From Pseudomonas fulva (GTDB taxonomy: Bacteria > Pseudomonadota > Gammaproteobacteria > Pseudomonadales > Pseudomonadaceae): 64,000 nt of DNA. A model generated the notes under the pieces. The model made no database searches, was not told the DNA's origin, and saw only the letters and a program-made list of their open reading frames with translations. Shown piece after piece: positions 56,912 through 64,000 of the stretch. The stretch covers positions 20,173 to 84,172 of the forward strand of contig NZ_JADNYP010000019.1 in the NCBI RefSeq assembly GCF_015680705.1, read 5' to 3'. The translations under genes and the position numbers were made by a program. Positions within the stretch are counted from its first letter, which is position 1; the number at the start of each line of letters is the position of its first letter.

Positions 56912-58507
56912 ATGAAATCATCCATGCTGATGGTCACCTTGGCAGTGCTGTTGCTGGCCACGGCTTCGAGCCTGTCCGCCAAGCCGCTGGTGGTGTGTAC
57001 CGAGGCCAGCCCGGAGGGCTTCGACATGGTCCAGTACACCAGCGCGGTGACCTCCGACGCAGCCGCCCGGACCCTCTTCGATCGCCTGGTCGACTTCAAG
57101 CCCGGCACCACTGACATCGAGCCGTCCCTGGCCGAACGCTGGGACATCAGTCCCGACGGCCTGACCTATACCTTTCATCTGCGCAAGGGCGTGAAATTCC
57201 ACACCACCGACTACTTCAAGCCCAGCCGTGACTTCAATGCCGACGATGTGCTCTGGAGCTTCCACCGCCAGCTGGACCGCAGTCACCCCTGGCACGACAA
57301 GACCAGCGTCGGCTATCCGTATTTCGAAAGCATGGCCTTCGGTGAACTGCTGCAGTCGGTCGACAAGCTCGACGAGCATACCGTCGCGTTCCGGCTGACC
57401 CGCCCGGAGGCGCCGTTCCTGCGCGACCTGGCCATGGCCTTCACCTCGATCTATTCGGCCGAGTATGGCGACCAGCTGCTCGCGGCCGGACGAACCGCGG
57501 ACCTCAACAGCAAGCCTGTCGGCACCGGGCCGTTCATCTTCCAGCGCTATGCCAAGGATGCCCAGGTACGCTTCAAGCCCAACCCTGAATACTTTCGCGG
57601 CAAGCCCCCGGCCGATGCGCTGATCTTCGCCATCACCCCGGACAACAATGTGCGCCTGCAGAAGCTGCGCGCCAACGAATGCCAGATCGCCCTCTACCCC
57701 AAGCCCGATGACATACCGGCGATCAAGGCCGACCCGCAACTCAAGGTCGCCGAACTGGAAGCCCTGGTCACTGGCTACATCGCAATCAACACCCAGCGCA
57801 AGTACCTGGACGATGTGCGCGTGCGCCGCGCCATCAACCTGGCCTTCGACCGCCAGGCGCATGTAAACCAGCTGTTCGGCAAGGGCAACGCCCTGCCCGC
57901 GGTCAACCCATACCCAGCGAGCATGCTCGGCTACAACGACCACAACCGCAACCCGCCGCGCGACCTCGAGGCCGCAAGGGCGCTGCTCGAGGAGGCCGGC
58001 GTGCCGCAAGGCACGGTGCTGACGCTGTTCACCCGCAACGGCGGCGGTCCGACCAATCCCAACCCGAGGCTGTCGGCGGAAATGTTGCAGGCCGACCTCG
58101 CCAGCATCGGCCTGAAGCTGGACATTCGCCTCATGGAATGGGGCGAATTGCTGCGTCGCGCCAAGCGCGGCGAAGCGGACCTGGTCGCCAGCGGCTGGGC
58201 CAGCGACAATGCCGATCCGGACAATTTCCTCGGCCCGCTGCTCAGTTGCGACGCCGCCCAGTCCGGGGAGAACTATGCACGCTGGTGCGACGCCAGGTTC
58301 CAGTCGCTGATCGAACGCGCACGCCAGTCCAGCGACGATGTCCAACGCGCAAGTCTCTATGCCGAGGCCCTGGCAGTGTACGATGAAGGCAAGCCCTGGA
58401 TTCCCCTGGCCCACCCGAAGGTGTTCACGGCCATGCGCCAGAACGTGCACGGCTATCTGATCAACCCACTGGCCAGCAACAGCTTCGCCACGACGTGGGT
58501 GAAGTAG
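56912..58507 (+). CDS. dipeptide ABC transporter binding protein, third copy
   Basis: A 531-residue family-5 binding protein with signal peptide (TLAVLLLATASSLSA). It keeps the family frame (TEASPEGFDMVQYTS, YTFHLRKGVKFHTTDYFK, FNADDVLWSF, SDNADPDNFLGPL) but is clearly more divergent than copies one and two. ATG 56912 is preferred over 56906 because GGGAG directly abuts the earlier codon. It lies immediately before the permease genes. Its ligand may differ from the other two. Confidence 0.92.
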   Translation: MKSSMLMVTLAVLLLATASSLSAKPLVVCTEASPEGFDMVQYTSAVTSDAAARTLFDRLVDFKPGTTDIEPSLAERWDISPDGLTYTFHLRKGVKFHTTDYFKPSRDFNADDVLWSFHRQLDRSHPWHDKTSVGYPYFESMAFGELLQSVDKLDEHTVAFRLTRPEAPFLRDLAMAFTSIYSAEYGDQLLAAGRTADLNSKPVGTGPFIFQRYAKDAQVRFKPNPEYFRGKPPADALIFAITPDNNVRLQKLRANECQIALYPKPDDIPAIKADPQLKVAELEALVTGYIAINTQRKYLDDVRVRRAINLAFDRQAHVNQLFGKGNALPAVNPYPASMLGYNDHNRNPPRDLEAARALLEEAGVPQGTVLTLFTRNGGGPTNPNPRLSAEMLQADLASIGLKLDIRLMEWGELLRRAKRGEADLVASGWASDNADPDNFLGPLLSCDAAQSGENYARWCDARFQSLIERARQSSDDVQRASLYAEALAVYDEGKPWIPLAHPKVFTAMRQNVHGYLINPLASNSFATTWVK

Positions 58508-58518
58508 ACAACCCTGAT

Positions 58519-58539
58519 CGCCGGCCCGCGTGGCCGGCG
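58519..58539 (+). other. stem-loop before dppB
   Basis: CGCCGGCC (58519-58526), loop CGCGT, GGCCGGCG (58532-58539), in the 67-base gap between the third binding-protein gene and dppB. It has no T tract. Confidence 0.5.
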
Positions 58540-58574
58540 GTACTGCCTGACCGGCCGATGAGGTACCTGCGACA

Positions 58575-59585
58575 ATGTTGAGTTTTATTGCCCGGCGAAT
58601 CGGGCTACTGATCCCGACCTTCTTCGGTATCACCTTGCTGACCTTCGCACTGATACGGCTGATCCCCGGCGATCCGGTGGAAGTGATGATGGGCGAGCGC
58701 CGGCTCGATCCGGAAATGCACGCCCAGGCCATGCAACGGCTTGGCCTGGACAAGCCACTGCCGATGCAGTACCTGGACTACATTGGCAAGCTCGTCCAAG
58801 GTGACCTCGGCGAATCGCTGCGCACCCGCGAAAGCGTGTGGAGCGAATTCCTGATGCTGTTCCCGGCCACGCTCGAACTGGCCCTGGCCGCCCTGCTGTT
58901 CGCCGGCGTGGTCGGCCTGCTGGCGGGAGTGATCGCCGCGCTCAAGCGCGGCTCGCTGTTCGACCACGGAGTGATGGGCCTGTCGCTGGCCGGCTACTCC
59001 ATGCCGATCTTCTGGTGGGGCCTGATCCTGATCATGTTCTTTTCCGTGAGCCTGGGCTGGACCCCGGTCTCCGGGCGCATCGACCTGCTCTACGATATCG
59101 AGCCCAGGACCGGCCTGATGCTCGTGGACACCTTGCTCAGCGACGAGCAAGGCGCCTTCATGGACGCCGTGCGGCATCTGATCCTGCCAGCCATCGTCCT
59201 GGGTACCATTCCGCTGGCGGTCATCGCTCGCATGACCCGTTCCTCGATGCTCGAGGTGCTGCGCGAGGACTACATCCGCACCGCGCGCGCCAAGGGCCTG
59301 TCGCCGGCCCGGGTGGTGTTCATCCACGGCCTGCGCAACGCACTGATCCCGGTACTCACCGTGTTCGGCCTGCAAGTCGGCGCGCTGCTGGCTGGCGCGG
59401 TCCTGACCGAGACGATCTTCTCCTGGCCGGGCATCGGCAAATGGCTGATCGAAGCCATCGGCGCCCGTGACTACCCCGTGGTACAGAACGGCATCCTGTT
59501 GATCGCGTGCCTGGTGATCCTGGTCAATTTCGTCGTGGACATCCTCTACGGCCTGGCCAACCCACGTATCCGCCACCAGCGCTGA
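58575..59585 (+). CDS. dppB: dipeptide ABC transporter permease DppB
   Basis: A 336-residue inner-membrane permease with six membrane segments. The N-terminal helix GLLIPTFFGITLLTFALIRLIPGDPVEVM (start IPTFFGITLLTF) is usual for OppB/DppB, and the EAA-loop is RTARAKGLSPARVVFIHGLRNAL. It forms the channel with DppC. dppC starts 9 bases after its stop. Confidence 0.95.
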   Translation: MLSFIARRIGLLIPTFFGITLLTFALIRLIPGDPVEVMMGERRLDPEMHAQAMQRLGLDKPLPMQYLDYIGKLVQGDLGESLRTRESVWSEFLMLFPATLELALAALLFAGVVGLLAGVIAALKRGSLFDHGVMGLSLAGYSMPIFWWGLILIMFFSVSLGWTPVSGRIDLLYDIEPRTGLMLVDTLLSDEQGAFMDAVRHLILPAIVLGTIPLAVIARMTRSSMLEVLREDYIRTARAKGLSPARVVFIHGLRNALIPVLTVFGLQVGALLAGAVLTETIFSWPGIGKWLIEAIGARDYPVVQNGILLIACLVILVNFVVDILYGLANPRIRHQR

Positions 59586-59594
59586 GGTTCGAGC

Positions 59595-60530
59595 ATGGTT
59601 ACTCCCGTCGCAAGCAACAGCCAATCGACTTCCCCCAACGACAGCTTCGACCAGAGCCTGTTGTATCCCTCGCCCTACAAGGAATTCTGGCACGCCTTCA
59701 CGCGCAACAAGGGTGCGCTCGCCGGCCTGCTGTTCATGTGCCTGATGGTGTTCTGCGCACTGTTCGCGCCATGGGTCGCGCCCCATGCGCCCAGCGAACA
59801 GTACCGCGACTTCCTGCTGACCCCGCCCGCCTGGCTCGACGGCGGCAGCGCGCGCTTTTTGCTGGGCACCGATGAACTTGGACGGGACCTGCTGTCCCGG
59901 CTGATCCACGGCGCTCGCCTATCGCTGCTGATCGGCCTGTCCTCGGTGGTGATGTCGCTGGTCCCGGGCATCCTGCTGGGCCTGGTGGCAGGTTTCTTCC
60001 CACGCCTGCTCGGTCCTTCGATCATGCGCATGATGGATGTGATGCTGGCCTTGCCCTCGCTGCTGCTGGCGGTGGCCATCGTGGCGATCCTTGGCCCCGG
60101 CCTGGTCAATACGGTGATCGCCATCGCCATCGTCTCCCTGCCTTCCTATGTCCGCCTGACCCGCGCCGCGGTGATGGGCGAGCTAAACCGCGACTATGTC
60201 ACCGCCGCCCGCCTGGCTGGCGCCGGCCTGCCGCGACTGATGTTCATCACCGTGCTGCCCAACTGTATGGCCCCGTTGATCGTCCAGGCGACCCTGAGTT
60301 TCTCCTCGGCGATCCTCGACGCCGCGGCACTGGGTTTTCTTGGCCTAGGCGTGCAGCCTCCGACGCCGGAATGGGGCACCATGCTGGCCTCGGCGCGCGA
60401 CTACATCGAGCGCGCCTGGTGGGTCGTCAGCCTGCCCGGCCTGACCATCCTGCTCAGCGTGCTGGCGATCAACCTGATGGGTGACGGGCTGCGTGACGCG
60501 CTGGACCCGAAACTCAAGAACGCAGCCTGA
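59595..60530 (+). CDS. dppC: dipeptide ABC transporter permease DppC
   Basis: A 311-residue permease with the long N-terminal tail and large first loop of OppC/DppC proteins (ALFAPWVAPHAPSEQ, LGTDELGRDLLSRLIHGARLSL). The EAA-loop is TAARLAGAGLPRLMFITVLPN. It pairs with DppB in the inner membrane. dppD follows 10 bases on. Confidence 0.95.
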   Translation: MVTPVASNSQSTSPNDSFDQSLLYPSPYKEFWHAFTRNKGALAGLLFMCLMVFCALFAPWVAPHAPSEQYRDFLLTPPAWLDGGSARFLLGTDELGRDLLSRLIHGARLSLLIGLSSVVMSLVPGILLGLVAGFFPRLLGPSIMRMMDVMLALPSLLLAVAIVAILGPGLVNTVIAIAIVSLPSYVRLTRAAVMGELNRDYVTAARLAGAGLPRLMFITVLPNCMAPLIVQATLSFSSAILDAAALGFLGLGVQPPTPEWGTMLASARDYIERAWWVVSLPGLTILLSVLAINLMGDGLRDALDPKLKNAA

Positions 60531-60540
60531 GGACCACACC

Positions 60541-61508
60541 ATGTCACTTCTACAGATCAACAACCTGGCGGTGCGGTTCGGCGACGCCAATGCCACACCG
60601 GTGGTCGACGGCCTCGACCTGAGCGTCTCGGCCGGTGAAATCCTGGCCATCGTCGGCGAATCCGGTTCCGGCAAGTCGGTGACCATGATGGCGCTGATGG
60701 GGCTGATCGATCCGCCCGGGCGCATCACCGCCGATACCCTGAGCTTCGACGGCCTCGACATGCTCGGCCTGAGCGCCAGACAGCGGCGCAAGATCATCGG
60801 CAAGGACATCGCCATGATCTTCCAGGACCCGATGACCGCGCTCAACCCAAGCTATACGGTGGGCTTCCAGATCGAGGAAGTGTTGCGCCAGCACCTGGGT
60901 CTGAAAGGCCGGGCGGCCCGTCAGCGGGCGCTGGAGCTGTTGCATAAGGTGGAGATCCCCGCTGCCGAAAGCCGCCTCGATGCCTACCCCCACCAATTGT
61001 CCGGCGGCATGAGCCAGCGCGTGGCAATCGCCATGGCGATTGCCGGCGAACCGCGCCTGCTGATCGCCGACGAACCGACCACGGCCCTCGACGTGACCAT
61101 CCAGGCACAGATCATGGACCTGCTGGTGAACCTGCAGCAGGAGCGCGGCATGGCGCTGATCCTGATCACCCACGACCTGGCCGTGGTTGCCGAGACCGCG
61201 CGTCGGGTCTGCGTCATGTATGCCGGGCAGGCGGTGGAGGTGGGTCAGGTACCGGAGCTGTTCGAGCTGCCTGCCCACCCCTACAGCGAAGCCTTGCTGG
61301 CCGCGATCCCGGAACACAGCGCCGGGGCCGAGCGGCTGGCGACTCTACCGGGCATCGTGCCCGGCCGCCATGACAGGCCCCTGGGTTGCCTGCTCTCACC
61401 GCGATGCCCCTATGTGCGCGACAACTGCCGCCAGCAGCGCCCGGCACTCGACCCGCTGGCTCACAGCTTGGCGCGCTGCTTCTATCCGTTGAATCAGGAG
61501 GTGGCTTG

Positions 61509-61509
<1 letters not shown>
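60541..61509 (+). CDS. dppD: dipeptide ABC transporter ATPase DppD
   Basis: A 322-residue ATPase. Walker A GESGSGKSVTMMAL is near residue 40, signature LSGGMSQRVAIAMAIAG near 155, Walker B LLIADEPTTALD after it. The C-terminal cysteine-rich oligopeptide-transporter extension (GCLLSPRCPYVRDNC) is present, which in family members can carry a 4Fe-4S cluster. ATG 60541 is used. Its stop overlaps the dppF start by one base. Confidence 0.95.
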
Positions 61510-62480
<971 letters not shown>

Positions 62481-62553
62481 CGGCAGTACCTTGCCCTGGG
62501 GCCGCGCGATCCGTCGTTCACGATCGATCCCATGCTCGCGGACCTTGAATACA

Positions 62554-62583
62554 AAACGCCGTCATCGTTCGATGACGGCGTTT
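62554..62583. terminator. bidirectional terminator between dppF and the membrane-peptide gene
   Basis: A perfect 13-base stem, AAACGCCGTCATC (62554-62566), loop GTTC, GATGACGGCGTTT (62571-62583). Forward transcripts end in GTTTCTCTT; reverse transcripts end in a T-rich run (complement of ACAAAACG). It should terminate both dppF and the convergent short gene. Confidence 0.85.
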
Positions 62584-62602
62584 CTCTTGGGAGCGATCCG
62601 AC

Positions 62603-62677
62603 TCAGTGCATGAAGATCGCGATCAGGATGATGATCGGGATAGGTACACCCAGGAACCACAGCAGAAGTGAACGCAT
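62603..62677 (-). CDS. 24-residue hydrophobic membrane peptide
   Basis: A 25-codon frame starting ATG 62677, with an excellent AAGGAGA site 6-7 bases upstream and the shared terminator 20 bases past its TGA. The peptide begins MRSLLLWFLGVPIP, continues with a run of Ile/Leu, and ends FMH. It is essentially one membrane helix with a single N-terminal Arg. I recall similar tiny LLWFLGVP-type proteins in other pseudomonads but cannot name a function. It lies 36 bases after the stop of the Ala-rich membrane-protein gene and may share its transcript. Confidence 0.7.
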   Translation of the reverse strand: MRSLLLWFLGVPIPIIILIAIFMH

Positions 62678-62713
62678 GGTGTTTCTCCTTGTTCGACGTG
62701 CAGATAGAGTCGG

Positions 62714-63670
62714 TTAGCGGATCGGCGCATTGGTGACACGGACACTGGCGCGATCGTCACGCAGCGTACCATCGTCGATCCAGCGAGCCTGGTCGCGCTG
62801 GCGGCCACCGAACAGCGCGGCGATGCTGGCGAAGAAAGCGCCGCACAGCATGGCGATGAAGGTCCACAGGGCAGTCCAGGCAGCCGCCTTGGCCGCCGCG
62901 TCGGCCGCTTGCTGGGCAGCCAGCTTGGCTTCCTCGGCCGCCTGGCGGGCCTGGCCGTACACCTGGTCCACGCGTGCCTCGGCTTCGGCCTGGGTCAGGC
63001 GAGTGCGTTGCGCCACCAGTTGCGCCAGGTAGGCACGGTCATCGGCATTGAGGGTACCGTCGCCCGCCAGCGCCTTGGTGAAGATACGGCTAGCCACGCC
63101 ATTGGCGGCATCTTCGCTGACCGAGACGGGACCTTCGCTGCGGAACAGGCTGTCGACGAAATACCCCATCGGATCGTTGCCCTGCCCCTCGCTGTCCGCC
63201 GCCGCGCCTACCGCCGCGCCAGCCCCGGTGGCCACGCCAGCAGCCACGTTGGCGCCGGCCTGCGCACCGGCACCGGCCACGTTACCGGCCGTGGAAATGA
63301 TCAAGGTGGCGGCGACCAGCGTGGCGACTGCCCACGCCAGGAAACCATGGGCGGTATCACGGAAGTACACCTCGTCCCCATGCAGGTTGGCCCATTTCAC
63401 CCGCAGGCGTCCGGCGATATAGCCGCCTAGGCCCGAGGCGAGGATCTGGGTGACCAATAGCCAGACGATGGTCGAGATACCCAGCGCCTTGGCGCTGGCG
63501 CCCTCGTCGGCCCAAGGCGAAGTGGCCGCGAAGCCCAGGCCCGCGCCCAGTATCACGAGAATCAACGACAGGGCAGCCGCGGCTGCGGCACCGGCGAAGA
63601 TAGCCGCCCAGGACACGCCCGAACGGTTGCCGTCGGCGACGGCGGATGGGTAATCGGCAGTAGTGATCAT
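62714..63670 (-). CDS. Ala-rich membrane protein, PhnA-like in some annotations
   Basis: A 318-residue protein. Residues about 20-55 form a small-residue membrane helix (WAAIFAGAAAAAALSLILVI), followed by two or three more (IVWLLVTQILASGLGGYIAG, FLAWAVATLVAATLIIST). Next come an Ala/Gly-rich segment, a Gln/Ala-rich coiled coil (RLTQAEAEARVDQVYGQARQ, EEAKLAAQQAADAAAKAA), and a final membrane helix (WTFIAMLCGAFFASIAALFGG). ATG 63670 (MITTADYPSAVADG) is used. Similar proteins in Pseudomonas are sometimes called PhnA-like, without evidence. Function unknown; a stress or envelope role is possible. Confidence 0.8.
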   Translation of the reverse strand: MITTADYPSAVADGNRSGVSWAAIFAGAAAAAALSLILVILGAGLGFAATSPWADEGASAKALGISTIVWLLVTQILASGLGGYIAGRLRVKWANLHGDEVYFRDTAHGFLAWAVATLVAATLIISTAGNVAGAGAQAGANVAAGVATGAGAAVGAAADSEGQGNDPMGYFVDSLFRSEGPVSVSEDAANGVASRIFTKALAGDGTLNADDRAYLAQLVAQRTRLTQAEAEARVDQVYGQARQAAEEAKLAAQQAADAAAKAAAWTALWTFIAMLCGAFFASIAALFGGRQRDQARWIDDGTLRDDRASVRVTNAPIR

Positions 63671-64000
63671 GTCGGTGGCGCCTTTTTTGGGTGAGCAACA
63701 AGTCCATTCGCAAGACTGTGAGTGCATCAGGCGTGCCAACTGTGTCAACAGATGACTTTCAAGCCAATCAAGGAGTTAGACAAGGATGGTTATCCTAGGA
63801 TCATGCAAAATGCCGGATGAGGCAGGCATGGGCCAGGTTTTCTGCAAGGCCGGGGCGGGTCGCGATGACATTGTGAAACCGTAGGGCGGCAATGCCGCGA
63901 TCGTCCGCACGGCGGGCCTGGTGGCGCGGGTGCGTGGAAGCAGCGCTGCGTCGTCGTGAAATCTTGGGGCGCGTCATGGCCCATCGCGGCCGGTCCGGCG
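63671..64000. other. intergenic region at the right edge
   Basis: 330 bases upstream of the Ala-rich membrane-protein gene. The stretch 63671-63800 is less GC-rich and should hold that gene's promoter. The rest carries no convincing gene; a 64-codon reverse frame at 63790-63984 is Pro/Arg/Cys-rich shadow sequence. Confidence 0.4.

Noticed and set aside
63790..63984. A 64-codon reverse frame at the right edge.
   Set aside because: Pro/Cys/Arg/His-rich with no ribosome site and no similarity to a known protein.

Overview
The window is high-GC chromosomal DNA from a fluorescent pseudomonad, most likely of the Pseudomonas putida/entomophila group. The gene orders point there: hisC-hisD-hisG-murA-ibaG-mlaBCDEF | kdsD-lptC-lptA-lptB-rpoN-hpf-ptsN-rapZ-ptsO, fagA-fumC-orfX-sodA, mreBCD | gatCAB, and roxSR beside a dpp cluster with an OprD-type porin. 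The assignment rests on recognised proteins and gene order, not on a database search. No rRNA, tRNA, CRISPR array, prophage or intact insertion sequence was seen.

Layout. 0-8.7 kb: end of holC, a small unknown gene, valS, rlmF, an HU gene, yejK, and a reverse-strand block of GIY-YIG protein, MFS exporter and GntR regulator. 8.8-16.8 kb (reverse): histidine genes, murA, ibaG and the Mla phospholipid-transport operon. 17-23.6 kb (forward): kdsD, a shrunken kdsC remnant, lptCAB, rpoN and the nitrogen-PTS genes. 23.6-27.4 kb (reverse): a Fur-box operon of fagA, iron-free fumarase, orfX, Mn-SOD and a ZIP metal transporter. 27.8-39.8 kb: pmbA and tldD around darP, a nitrilase, the giant AsmA-like YhdP, RNase G, Maf and mreDC. 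40-46 kb: mreB, gatCAB, an RlpA-like lipoprotein and a cation/Ca antiporter. 46-50.7 kb (reverse): amino-acid permease, AEC transporter and the RoxR/RoxS redox two-component system. 50.9-62.5 kb (forward): a SIMPL protein and a dipeptide uptake operon with three binding proteins, a porin and DppBCDF. The right edge holds a 24-residue membrane peptide and an Ala-rich membrane protein.

Most of the window is conserved core genome for envelope building (murA, mla, kds, lpt, yhdP, mre), translation (valS, gatCAB, rlmF, hpf, darP) and nutrient or redox response. No novel multi-gene defence or biosynthetic system is visible.

The unusual signals are local. kdsC is reduced to a 32-codon reading frame. 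mreC and the cation/Ca antiporter have no usable ATG, GTG or TTG start where the family and the ribosome binding site require one; the codons there are ATT, and ATC followed by ATT. A 159-bp near-palindrome with CTAG ends supplies the stop codon of the AEC gene, and related solo arms lie downstream of lptB and at the end of murA. Stem-loops occupy all four large gaps of the dpp operon. A short membrane-peptide gene shares a bidirectional terminator with dppF.
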